Of a DNA stretch of 64,000 nt, positions 17,488 to 26,401 are shown one piece after another. The notes beneath the pieces are model-generated. The model did no database searches. It was not told where the DNA came from and worked only from the letters and a program-made list of their open reading frames with translations. How positions within the stretch are numbered: position 1 is the stretch's first letter; every line of letters starts with the position of its first letter. The stretch is from contig JASBTX010000018.1 in the NCBI GenBank assembly GCA_030148225.1, forward strand, positions 1-64,000, given 5' to 3'. A program made the position numbers and the translations under genes. This stretch comes from Paracoccaceae bacterium (lineage in GTDB: Bacteria > Pseudomonadota > Alphaproteobacteria > Rhodobacterales > Rhodobacteraceae).

Positions 17488-18870
17488 ATGACCAGAACCT
17501 TGTTTTCCATTTGTGCTGTGATGTCACTGGCCATTGCCGGGCCGGTGAAAGCCCAGTCAAATCTGTTATTTATCGTCGACAGCTCAAACTCCATGTGGGG
17601 GCAGATCGACGGTGCGGCCAAGATAGACACCGCCAAATCGGTGTTGCGCGAAACGTTGGACACGCTCCCGCCCGAGGTTTCGGTCGGCATGCTGGCCTAT
17701 GGTCACCGGCGCAAAGGGGATTGTGGCGATGTGGAACTGGTCTCGCCCATCGGTTCGGATGCCGCGCAGCTTCGCGCGGTGGTTGGGCGGCTGACACCGC
17801 GGGGAAAGACGCCCATCGCCGCCTCGCTTCAGGCGGCGGCAGGGGCCTTTGACGGGCGACTGGAGCAGACCAACAACATCCTCCTGATATCGGACGGCAT
17901 AGAGACCTGCAGTGGCAATCCCTGCGCCGTGGCCGAAGAACTTGCCAAAAGGAACATAGACCTGAAGGTTCATGTCGTCGGGTTCAATGTCGATGCTGCG
18001 ACACGGGCACAGTTGCAATGCATCGCCGACAAGGGCCGTGGCCAGTATTTCGATGCCAGAAACGCGGCAGAATTCAGCGCGGCGCTGCAGCAGACACAGG
18101 AAATCGTGGCCGTCGTGGAGCCTGAGCCGGAACCTGCGCCCGCCCCTGAACCCGTACCCGAACCTGACCCCGCGCCGGTGATCTATTTCGAGGACGAGTT
18201 CGATGGCGATGATCTGGGCCCTGAATGGGTTCTGGCCAATCCCGACCCCGACAATTATCTGGTGGAAAACGGCGTTCTGACGCTGGTATCGCGCGACGGA
18301 ACCGAGGCCGGGCTGGCCGCCGGGCGCAACATCCTCACACTCGATATGCCTATCCCCAAGGGTGACTGGACGGCCACGGCGCGGCTGCTGGTCACACCCC
18401 AGACTATGGGTGAGATCATGCGCCTTGGTGTGGTGCGTGACGAGGCTAACGGCCTCTTCAGCTCGCTCATTCTTGAAAGCTACAACTATGCGCTGACCGA
18501 GATATTCGTCAGTGGTGACAAGCGCGCACGGGGAGAGGCCACGGGATTTCGTCGGGAAATCATGGAAATCACCGACCGCAACGTGGCGTTGCGCGCCGCG
18601 CAGTTCACCAGCCAGGTCGCCGCGGTGGAAATCAGGCTGGAAAAATCCGGGCGCAAATACACCGCCTTTGCCCGGCTTGAACCCGTCAACCCCGATGCCG
18701 AAGGCGCACCGGATGGCGAATGGCTCTCTGTTCAGGAATTGTCATCGCTCAAAGCACCGGGCGATGCATTTGCCCTGATTTTTGGCAGCACCAGCAACGG
18801 GTACACCGCCGCCGAGGGCGAAGGGGTGATCGAAATCGACTGGTTCAGGATCGAGGTCCCCGCCGGGTAA
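17488..18870 (+). CDS. Secreted VWA-domain protein with C-terminal lectin-like (ConA-like) domain
   Basis: I start at the ATG at 17488, which has AAGGAG 7 bases upstream; the track start is 32 codons earlier. The 460-residue product has a signal peptide (MTRTLFSICAVMSLAIAGPVKA), a von Willebrand A domain with an intact metal site (D31-S-S-N-S, then LISDGIETC), a Pro-Glu repeat linker near residue 210 (EPEPEPAPAPEPVPEP), and a C-terminal domain of about 225 residues opening YFEDEFDGDDLGPEW. That opening resembles laminin/ConA-like sandwich domains. The next gene encodes the same C-terminal domain alone. VWA domains bind proteins or ligands through a metal ion. I infer an extracytoplasmic binding role. 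Confidence 0.85.
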   Translation: MTRTLFSICAVMSLAIAGPVKAQSNLLFIVDSSNSMWGQIDGAAKIDTAKSVLRETLDTLPPEVSVGMLAYGHRRKGDCGDVELVSPIGSDAAQLRAVVGRLTPRGKTPIAASLQAAAGAFDGRLEQTNNILLISDGIETCSGNPCAVAEELAKRNIDLKVHVVGFNVDAATRAQLQCIADKGRGQYFDARNAAEFSAALQQTQEIVAVVEPEPEPAPAPEPVPEPDPAPVIYFEDEFDGDDLGPEWVLANPDPDNYLVENGVLTLVSRDGTEAGLAAGRNILTLDMPIPKGDWTATARLLVTPQTMGEIMRLGVVRDEANGLFSSLILESYNYALTEIFVSGDKRARGEATGFRREIMEITDRNVALRAAQFTSQVAAVEIRLEKSGRKYTAFARLEPVNPDAEGAPDGEWLSVQELSSLKAPGDAFALIFGSTSNGYTAAEGEGVIEIDWFRIEVPAG

Positions 18871-18931
18871 TCGTATGACGGGCAGGATGATTGCCCGTAT
18901 CAGCAGCCCCTATCAGAAGGAGGAGGAGCAT

Positions 18932-19687
18932 ATGACCATACGCACGATTCTGGGGGCGGCAGCACTTGCGCTTTCCGCCGGCCCGCTTCTGGCCCAGACG
19001 GTCTATTTTGAAGACGGGTTTGATGGCGATGATCTCTCGGCGGACTGGGAATTGCTAAACCCTGATCCGGATGCCTATCTTGTCGAGGCGGGTCAGCTTA
19101 TCCTGCTGACCGCCGACGGTGTACCGGCCGCGTATGATGCGGCGACGAATGTATTGCGCCTGACCCGGCCCGTGCCCAAGGGCGACTGGACCATGACCGC
19201 GCGGTTCAACATGGCGCCGCAGACTATGGGCGAGGCGTTGCGCATTGGTGTGGCGCGGGATGGGCAGAACGGGCTTTTTTCGTCATTCGTGCTCGAGGCC
19301 TATAATTATGCGTTGACCAATATCCGGGTCGATGCGGATAAGCTGGCCAAAGGCGAAGTTACCGCGTTCCGCCGCACCGCGATGGGGATCGAGGAGCGTG
19401 ATATAGAACTCCGCTCGGGCCAGTTCAGCGATCGTGTGGCAGCCGTCGAGCTGCGGCTTGAGAAGGTGGGGCGCAAGTACCAGTCGTCGATCCGGTTTGA
19501 GCCGGTCAATCCCGGAGCCGATGACGCCCCGTCGGGTGAATGGATCGGCGTTCAGAAACTCACCTCGCTCAGAAGTCCCGGTGATGCGTTTGTCCTGATC
19601 TTCGGCAGCGCCAGCAACGGCTATACGCCTGATGGCGGCGAGGCACTGGTCGAGGTCGATTTCGTCAGGATCGACGTGGCGGAATAA
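18932..19687 (+). CDS. Secreted stand-alone ConA-like domain protein, paralog of the VWA protein C-terminus
   Basis: The start at 18932 has a very strong ribosome site (AAGGAGGAGGAG). The 251-residue product has a signal peptide ending ALAQ and then one domain that aligns almost without gaps to the C-terminal half of the previous protein: YFEDGFDGDDL, PVPKGDWTMTARF, APQTMGEALRIGVARD, NGLFSSFVLEAYNYALT, SPGDAFVLIFGS. The two copies share roughly half their residues by eye. The fold guess (glycoside-hydrolase-associated ConA-like sandwich) rests on the FDGDDL...W opening. It lies 61 bp after the VWA gene and 5 bp before the next gene. Confidence 0.85.
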   Translation: MTIRTILGAAALALSAGPLLAQTVYFEDGFDGDDLSADWELLNPDPDAYLVEAGQLILLTADGVPAAYDAATNVLRLTRPVPKGDWTMTARFNMAPQTMGEALRIGVARDGQNGLFSSFVLEAYNYALTNIRVDADKLAKGEVTAFRRTAMGIEERDIELRSGQFSDRVAAVELRLEKVGRKYQSSIRFEPVNPGADDAPSGEWIGVQKLTSLRSPGDAFVLIFGSASNGYTPDGGEALVEVDFVRIDVAE

Positions 19688-19692
19688 CGGCG

Positions 19693-21219
19693 ATGTCGCG
19701 ATCCGGGCAAGGCGTTTCTGGGTTGCGGGCAGGGCAATTGTCATTCGCGGTGATCTGCCTTGCGGCAGCCGCAGCGCCGGTACGTGCCGAGGTGCCGCCG
19801 CATCTGGCAAGCATGGCCCGGATGCTGGTCACGCAATCGGCCGGAGTTTTCGCAGCTGTGGACCCCGATACGCCTGAAGGCTGGGCCGAAACCACGCTGG
19901 AACAGACCATCCGTAGCGCGGGTGTTCAGCGCTGGAGCGCGCGCAACCTGCCGGAATGGACAGGGCAGGAGGCACTGAACAAGGCGCTTGCGGCGGATAG
20001 TGAGACGCCGGTTGATGCAGCTGCGCTGGTGACGGCAGCGCGCAAAACAGGGTTACGTCAGGCGGTTGCGGATTATCTGGATGACAGCGGGCAGGAGGTG
20101 CCGCCTGATTCAGCGCTTGCCCGGGTCACCGCCGATGTCGGGGCGGCACTTGTCAGCGGTTATCAGGACCTTGCCCGGTCCTATGTTCTCGAAGGAACCG
20201 AAGGGCCGGATCTCGAGCTTGACTGGACGCCTGAGGCCGGCCTTTTCCGGTTGCAGATCGCACCGCCCGGTGACGCCTATACCGAGCCTTTCCTGACCGC
20301 ATTGTCAGGTTCGGTTCTGCCAGCCGTAGAAGGTTCTGAGGATCTGATCACGGGTACTGTCGCTGAGGGTGACCAGCCACAGGATGGCAGGGCCGCCACC
20401 GCATTGATGCTGTTACCCTTACCTGATCCGCTGAAAACTCTTGATGCAGAAGACCTGAGAGAGATCAGGCGCTCGGTCTTTGGGGAATGGGCGGCCGATG
20501 ACGGTGCGATCTGGTACATACATCCCACCGGCAGCCGGACGTCTGAGCCTGACACGGATGAGACCCCGCAAGAAAACAAGACCGCCTCGGCGCTACAGCG
20601 CCTGAACGCAGCATTGGCCGAGCTGGAAAGCCTTCAGGGCGACAAGCGCTATGTCTGGGTCAATACCGAGACGGGCGAGCGCGATGAACAGGAGAAATTT
20701 CGCCGCAAGAAAGATCCCTGGGACTATGCCGGAGAAGAACTCTCTGGGGCTGGCACACCCGACGAAATCAACGCACTGACTGCTGAAATTTCCCGCCTCA
20801 AGGCCACGCTCGAACAACGGGGCGAGGTGCAGCAACCGCCAGAGCTGGATGAACCCACCGCAGATGGACGGGTTGTCGCGCTCGATCTGTCCTATACCCG
20901 CACTGATGGCTCACTCGCGCGGTTTAATCAGGCCCGGCTTGCCGGTAATTCACTGACCGGCACCAGAACCCTGCGCGAAGCCGCCGATATCACCGATCTG
21001 CCTGCAACCGTCGTGAGCCAGCTGATTTCAGGATGGTCACCGCCCGAATGGGTCGAGTTTGAGCTTGAGGTTGATGAAACCGGCAATCTTTACGTCACAG
21101 GCAGCGTCTTTCGCCTGCATGTGACCTATAATGCCGATACGCGCGTTGTATCGTCGATCCATACCGCCTATGCGCGCCCGGTTCGCCTGACGCGCGATCC
21201 CGACAAAAAGGCACCCTGA
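19693..21219 (+). CDS. Secreted protein of unknown function
   Basis: The 508-residue product has an N-terminal hydrophobic stretch ending AAPVRAE that looks like a signal peptide. The rest is acidic and rich in Thr, Asp and Glu. Between about 295 and 390 there are short helical segments with heptad-like spacing (LQRLNAALAELESLQ, INALTAEISRLKATLEQ) around a charged WVNTETGERDEQEKF motif. The C-terminal part looks beta-rich (FELEVDETGNLYVTGSVFRLHV). I do not recognise the family. Its stop overlaps the next start by one base, so it is co-translated with the coiled-coil protein. Confidence 0.75.
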   Translation: MSRSGQGVSGLRAGQLSFAVICLAAAAAPVRAEVPPHLASMARMLVTQSAGVFAAVDPDTPEGWAETTLEQTIRSAGVQRWSARNLPEWTGQEALNKALAADSETPVDAAALVTAARKTGLRQAVADYLDDSGQEVPPDSALARVTADVGAALVSGYQDLARSYVLEGTEGPDLELDWTPEAGLFRLQIAPPGDAYTEPFLTALSGSVLPAVEGSEDLITGTVAEGDQPQDGRAATALMLLPLPDPLKTLDAEDLREIRRSVFGEWAADDGAIWYIHPTGSRTSEPDTDETPQENKTASALQRLNAALAELESLQGDKRYVWVNTETGERDEQEKFRRKKDPWDYAGEELSGAGTPDEINALTAEISRLKATLEQRGEVQQPPELDEPTADGRVVALDLSYTRTDGSLARFNQARLAGNSLTGTRTLREAADITDLPATVVSQLISGWSPPEWVEFELEVDETGNLYVTGSVFRLHVTYNADTRVVSSIHTAYARPVRLTRDPDKKAP

Positions 21220-24110
21220 TGCTGGTCGATGTGATCATTGCCGCGCAGCGCATCCGGCGCATGGCCCTGGCCGGACTGGCTGCCCTTTGCATGCTGCTGT
21301 CGGTCTGGTTGCCGTCTGCGGGTATGGCGCAGACCCCTGATTTGGGGGGGATCTGGCAGGTGTCGGGATATACGCGCGCCTTCGGCAATCTTGATTTCCT
21401 CGTCCGGATCACCCGAACGGGTGAAAACGAGTGGGAGGCCGAGAAACTCAGCAGTTCGCGCTATGTGCCCACCGGGCGTACGCATTTCCGCGCCCGCGTC
21501 GAGGGGGATATGCTCAGGGCCACCGTTCAGGTCGCCTTTCCCGGATTTGCAGAACCGGAATGGGAACGTCATCAGTTCAGCATCGAAACCGATGATGATG
21601 GCGCAGTCCGCAGCATCACGCTGGCCACCGGAGAGCAGCATTTTCTGGATGAGACCGGTGAAAACTCGGTCACGGATACATGGACATATACGCCCTGGCC
21701 CGAAGATCAGCTTTTGCTGAGTGCACCAAGGTTGAGCTGGAACGGTTATGCGGCCGAGCGGACGCTGGCACGTCGGCAGTTGCAGGCGGCCGAAGGCGAT
21801 CTGGAACATTGGCAGTCCCGGCGCGAGAGCGAGGCCGAAGGACTGGAGCGGTTGTTGCGCGATCAGGCGGCCACCCTTGGCCATAGCGCGGTACTTGCTG
21901 CCCGTTACGAGGAGGCCTGGCGTCGTCTGGCCGATGCCGCCACGCCCGAAGGTGATCCCCCGCCCGACCGCACTGAACTGCCTGAGCGATTGCGCGTTCT
22001 ATATGATCAGCAGACCGCCGCGCAGGATGAAATCGAACGTCTGGAACAGATCCTGCTTGATCACTCGAGTGGCAGGGCCACGCAATCGGATGACACAATC
22101 GCGGACCTCTTTTCGCGTATCGATCAGTCCCGCGCCTTTATCGAACGGCTGTCGCGCACCATCAGCCGCCTTCGGGATGAGATGGGTCTGGGCCCAGAGC
22201 CTGACCCGGCCGCAAATCGTGACGACCGTGTCAGCGATGCAGAAGCCGCCTTTGAAGAGGCCGGTGATGCCTATTTCGATGCGCGCCGCGAAGTTGCCCG
22301 TCTGGCCAGCGATATCGGCGTTGCCGAGGGTCAGATCGCGCTTGCCGCTGAAGAAATTGCGGATGCAGAGGAGCGGGCGGCAAATGCGCGGGCGCGCCTG
22401 AAATTTCTGTCGCAATCATCATCCCTGCAAAAGGTTGAAATCTATACAAGCGGGGATGAACCACGTCTGGTATTCGAAGCGATCCCCAGCGGGCTTGATG
22501 CGGAACTGCGGGACCTGCAGGCTATTCTTGACGAGATATTGGCGCTCGTTGAACGCGCCGAAGACACGCGCGAGCGTTTCCGCGCGGCCCATGCCGACGC
22601 CTTTTATCGGGGTACACTTCTGCGGACGCGGCTCGAACGTGTCATCTATGAAAACGCGGCCTTGATGGCTTATGGTGCTGCGCATGTTCGCGTGGGTGAG
22701 CTACTGCTGTCTTATGCTACCGGCGGACCGATCGGTGTCCTCATCGACATAGTCACTTCGATCATCTTCCAGTTTGTCGCCTATGAAGACGGTGCCGTCT
22801 TCTCGAATTTCGACGAGGCCGATATCAGTCGCGAGTTTCGTGCCCGGATTGCCCAGAATGAAGATGCCGAGCCGGACCCGGCCGAGATCTGTGCGGGCCT
22901 GGACCTCGAGATATCGCAATCGGTGCAGGCGCTGTTGCGGACGCGCACATCGCAGAACATGCAGGCCTATTTCGATGCGCGCGCCGCCGGGGGCGGGATC
23001 GATCCGGTCACGGGCGAGGTCACTGGAAACACCTATCAGCGCATTCAGCCCAATCTCCTGAATTACTTTGCCATGGCGGGGCAAAGCGCGGGCAATGATG
23101 CGGTGGGGGCATCCATTGGCGAGCGAATTGCCAAGAGCGATGATCTGGCGCGCGCCAATGCCGAACATTCCGCCCGCGTGGTGCAAAGGGCGGCACAATG
23201 GGCGGTCTACGCGGTGGATGATCATCGCATGATTGATGTTGCCACCACGCCCGCGCGGCGCGCCGCCGCCGCTGAAGCCCGCACCGCCGCATTGCGCAGT
23301 TATGCCGCGCAATATCCCGAACTTGCCGATGATATCGCCCGCAATATCGAATGGACCAATGCCCGCCTGCAGGCCTTCGAAGAGGCGCTGATCGTACGCG
23401 AAGGCGGCGCGGCCTCGGTCGAGGCGGGTGTTCTGCGTGCTCAGGAAATCGGGGCCGAGGTCGCGCGCGCCCAGCGCGAACTGCGTGAAGTTATCGGATC
23501 AAGCCTGCCCCAGATTGACTTTAACCAGACGCTTAGCCAGCAACGCGTGCTCTGGCAGCGACTGTCGGCCAGGCTTGAAACTCTAAATGCCGTCCAACGC
23601 CAGTTTGCCCGCTGGGGCCTGAGTGGCCGGGGCAAATCGGCCAACATCAAGGCGGGGGCGCTGAATATCATCTATAGCGTGGGCATGGGATTTATGCTGG
23701 ATCAGCTAATGGTGTCGCTGCAAGAACGGGAGTTTGACATCTGGATGGACATTTTCGCCGCCGAGGCCGAGCAGAACATGATGTATCGGGGCTGGCAGGC
23801 CGCGCGCTGCATACATTGGGCCTTTCTGGATCAGCGGGACGCGCTGCAGCGCGACTATGCATTGCTCTATGACGTCTATGACCCCGAAGCAGAATTGCAG
23901 GTTTTGCGGTCCGAGCCATTTGGCAATCACAATGGCCTGCGCATGGACCTGATCTTTGATCCGCCCGCCGGATTTGCCATGCAGGCGCAGATCGCAGGTG
24001 TACCCTGCGCGAAAAGCGCGCGCTCATCCTGCCGCATCCCCCAGGGCGGGCTGGCCGTAACCAGCACCACGATCCTGCCCGTCGATGTCGATCTTGGCCC
24101 GCCGGATTAG
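21219..24110 (+). CDS. Large secreted coiled-coil protein of unknown function
   Basis: The 963-residue product starts at an ATG sharing a base with the previous stop (AAAGG upstream). A signal peptide (GLAALCMLLSVWLPSAGMAQ) is followed by a beta-type domain near 40-170 (LGGIWQVSGYTR). Then come long Ala/Glu/Arg-rich coiled coils (about 175-410), a hydrophobic segment (LLLSYATGGPIGVLIDIVTSIIFQFV, about 500-525), a second helical block and a C-terminal region with GLRMDLIF and CAKSARSSCR. It does not match a family I know. It may form an extended periplasmic or outer-surface assembly with the three upstream products. The broken gene at 3435-5261 has a loosely similar plan (signal peptide, helical middle, late hydrophobic stretch). 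Confidence 0.75.
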   Translation: MLVDVIIAAQRIRRMALAGLAALCMLLSVWLPSAGMAQTPDLGGIWQVSGYTRAFGNLDFLVRITRTGENEWEAEKLSSSRYVPTGRTHFRARVEGDMLRATVQVAFPGFAEPEWERHQFSIETDDDGAVRSITLATGEQHFLDETGENSVTDTWTYTPWPEDQLLLSAPRLSWNGYAAERTLARRQLQAAEGDLEHWQSRRESEAEGLERLLRDQAATLGHSAVLAARYEEAWRRLADAATPEGDPPPDRTELPERLRVLYDQQTAAQDEIERLEQILLDHSSGRATQSDDTIADLFSRIDQSRAFIERLSRTISRLRDEMGLGPEPDPAANRDDRVSDAEAAFEEAGDAYFDARREVARLASDIGVAEGQIALAAEEIADAEERAANARARLKFLSQSSSLQKVEIYTSGDEPRLVFEAIPSGLDAELRDLQAILDEILALVERAEDTRERFRAAHADAFYRGTLLRTRLERVIYENAALMAYGAAHVRVGELLLSYATGGPIGVLIDIVTSIIFQFVAYEDGAVFSNFDEADISREFRARIAQNEDAEPDPAEICAGLDLEISQSVQALLRTRTSQNMQAYFDARAAGGGIDPVTGEVTGNTYQRIQPNLLNYFAMAGQSAGNDAVGASIGERIAKSDDLARANAEHSARVVQRAAQWAVYAVDDHRMIDVATTPARRAAAAEARTAALRSYAAQYPELADDIARNIEWTNARLQAFEEALIVREGGAASVEAGVLRAQEIGAEVARAQRELREVIGSSLPQIDFNQTLSQQRVLWQRLSARLETLNAVQRQFARWGLSGRGKSANIKAGALNIIYSVGMGFMLDQLMVSLQEREFDIWMDIFAAEAEQNMMYRGWQAARCIHWAFLDQRDALQRDYALLYDVYDPEAELQVLRSEPFGNHNGLRMDLIFDPPAGFAMQAQIAGVPCAKSARSSCRIPQGGLAVTSTTILPVDVDLGPPD

Positions 24111-24170
24111 GAGCATTCCAGCAGATCGGGGCAGGGGTCGAAGAGATGGCGGCGGATGATCCCTGCGACC

Positions 24171-25295
24171 TCAGGTGGCCCAAAAGTCCGGGTCCAGCGG
24201 AAAGTCGAAGTCGCGCGCCTGATCGACAAAATTTACCGTATCCGGCGGGTGTTCGGGCACGGGTGAGCGGCCTTCGGCATGTGCCTCCACGATCATGGGC
24301 AATGGACGTGTCAGGGTAACCGACCCCCGAAAGGCATCAAATTTCAGTTCATCCACGCCCGAACCAATGTAATGACGCACTAGCTTATTGAAGTTTTCGG
24401 TGAAATTGCGGCGGTCAAAAACGAGCTTCTCTGCGACCCGACGCCGGATATGCCACGGATCGAGATTGCGGGATATCAGGTCCTGTACCGCGTGCGCGAC
24501 CTGCACGGGATCGTCGCCGGCCCAGATCGCAGTTTGACCGTCGAGATATCTGTTTCTGCCACCGACCGAGTTGGTGGTCACTACCGGAAGGCCGGCCATG
24601 AGGTATTGCATGGTCGATCTCGAACCACCTTCAGCTTCGCTCAGAGTCAGACCCACCCTTGCATGGCCCAGATAGGCATTGACCTGTTGCAGCGATAGTT
24701 GAACAAACTGCCCCTGGCGCATGCGATCATTGGCAAAATAAGCGTGCCGTAGGCGAGGTTGAACCCGTTGGACGTAAGGGTCAGCCATATCCATAGGTGT
24801 CGAGTAGATCAGCATCAGATCATCAATTCCGGATGCCAGTTCGATGCGTTTTTCCGATGATATGCGGGCGTTGTAGACCGCGTCGAATACCGGCAATTGC
24901 GGCAGAAACGGCGCGCGCGGGTACCAGATCCGCTCATCCTCGAACATGGTGGGCTGCGCCATGAGCGCCGGGATGCCATCACCGGCAAGGCGGTTCATTT
25001 CCTGCTCATTGGCGGCGCAGATAATGAAATCGTGGTTTGGGAATACTTCCTTGGCGGCCCAATAGGCGTCGGGAAAATTATAGCTGTGCCCGGATTCCAC
25101 CGTCCAGTGCAGGACGATGAAATGAAGGCCGTTATCCCGGTCGAAAAGCTGTGGCATCAGTTCGCCGTAACGTGCAATCGCAAGATAGGCACCGGGGCTG
25201 GAGGATATGGTGATCAGCGGGTCCGTCGACAGGACCTTGATGGCGCAATAGACCTGTTCGTCACGGCCGAAATGCGCGCTTTCCCATTCGTCCAT
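24171..25295 (-). CDS. Glycosyltransferase (GT4-like), paralog of the next gene upstream
   Basis: I start at the ATG at 25295 (MDEWESAHFGRDEQ), 11 bp after the previous stop; the long N-terminal extension in the ORF track overlaps the upstream gene and has no family features. The product has 374 residues. LTLSEAEGGSRSTMQYLMAGLPVVTTNSVGGR is the donor-binding region of GT-B enzymes, with the E-x7-E type acidic residues. It shares DPLITI near the start, FDAVYNAR and a C-terminal DPDFW with its neighbour, so the pair arose by duplication. It is the last gene of the minus-strand surface-glycan block. Confidence 0.82.
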   Translation of the reverse strand: MDEWESAHFGRDEQVYCAIKVLSTDPLITISSSPGAYLAIARYGELMPQLFDRDNGLHFIVLHWTVESGHSYNFPDAYWAAKEVFPNHDFIICAANEQEMNRLAGDGIPALMAQPTMFEDERIWYPRAPFLPQLPVFDAVYNARISSEKRIELASGIDDLMLIYSTPMDMADPYVQRVQPRLRHAYFANDRMRQGQFVQLSLQQVNAYLGHARVGLTLSEAEGGSRSTMQYLMAGLPVVTTNSVGGRNRYLDGQTAIWAGDDPVQVAHAVQDLISRNLDPWHIRRRVAEKLVFDRRNFTENFNKLVRHYIGSGVDELKFDAFRGSVTLTRPLPMIVEAHAEGRSPVPEHPPDTVNFVDQARDFDFPLDPDFWAT

Positions 25296-25306
25296 ATAGT
25301 CGCGTC

Positions 25307-26401
25307 TCAACTCGGCCACCAATAGTTCGGGTCGGGATCGGATGGAAAGCCGGCCGGCGTGATGGCATCGGGTTTGGACGGCGCGTGATAGGCTTGCAGT
25401 TGCTGGCCGTGCAGCGCGATCGTGTCGTCCAGCGAAGGCGTTCCGATTATCGCCCCGCGCATCTGATGAAATGGCAAAAACGGTGCATCGCCCCCCAGCA
25501 GATGGTCCAATGTGCGGTTTAACTGACGTTCCATGATGGCGCGCTCGTGGGCCAGATAGCGCCCGGTCTGGGCGCGGATGGCCGCCCGTGGCAATCGCGC
25601 CCGTTTCAATTCCCTGACTGCCGCCCAAACCGCATCCGGATCAGGCGCCGTGATACGCGAATAGGCGGGATCATAGTATCGCGTCCGACTGCCCAGCGCT
25701 TCGGTGCTGACAACCGGGCATCCGCAAAGCAACGCCTCGATCGACGTCCGCATATACCCCTCGCGCGCAGACAGCGCGAGGGCGGCGGCGGCATTGGCAT
25801 GGGCCTGATTGATCTGGTCCGGCATCAGATAGTTGTACCGACCAGAGGCGTCGAAATTTTCGATATTCGCCTTGGGCAGTTTCCTGCGAACTTCTGCTAT
25901 CTCCCGGTTGAATTCAGGGGAATATTTGCCGGTTGTGATCAGGTTTAGCCGGGGAATGGCCGAGGCGAGCTCGTGCCGCTTCGTCAGATCGGGGCGGGCA
26001 TTGTAGATCGCGTCAAAGGATCGAAATCGCGAAACGGAGGGTTTGACCACCCGGTTGCGCGTCTCGTCGATCAGGATCGATCCGTTGCAGGTGATCGCGG
26101 TCAGGCCACGTGCCGACAGAAGGGCTGTTTCCCATTCATTCAGTGTCAGGAACACAGCATGATGATGCGGCAGGTCTTTGGCAAACTGCGAAACGGCGGC
26201 TTCAAATTCTTCAAGCGATACATCTTCAATTGTCACAAAAAAGCCAATAAAATGAACGGCTTGTTTGGCTTCGGCGATACGGGGCAGGAAATCCAAAGCC
26301 TCACCCAGATAGAGGCGCGGCGGTTCGGTTTCGGTCAGTGTAATCAATGGATCCTCGGACAGGATCGACAGTGGCATGCCGAATTGGGGGCGTTTCTTCA
26401 T
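25307..26401 (-). CDS. Glycosyltransferase (GT4-like)
   Basis: The 364-residue product has LALSAREGYMRTSIEALLCGCPVVST, the C-terminal donor-binding helix-loop of GT-B glycosyltransferases, and FDAIYNARPDLTKRHELAS in the linker region, which the paralog at 24171 also has. The N-terminal domain (LSEDPLITLTETEPPRLYLG) is likewise shared. The C-terminus ends DPDPNYWWPS. The start overlaps the sulfotransferase stop by 4 bases (ATGA). Donor and acceptor are unknown. A role in building a sulfated surface glycan is inferred from the neighbour. Confidence 0.82.
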   Translation of the reverse strand: MKKRPQFGMPLSILSEDPLITLTETEPPRLYLGEALDFLPRIAEAKQAVHFIGFFVTIEDVSLEEFEAAVSQFAKDLPHHHAVFLTLNEWETALLSARGLTAITCNGSILIDETRNRVVKPSVSRFRSFDAIYNARPDLTKRHELASAIPRLNLITTGKYSPEFNREIAEVRRKLPKANIENFDASGRYNYLMPDQINQAHANAAAALALSAREGYMRTSIEALLCGCPVVSTEALGSRTRYYDPAYSRITAPDPDAVWAAVRELKRARLPRAAIRAQTGRYLAHERAIMERQLNRTLDHLLGGDAPFLPFHQMRGAIIGTPSLDDTIALHGQQLQAYHAPSKPDAITPAGFPSDPDPNYWWPS

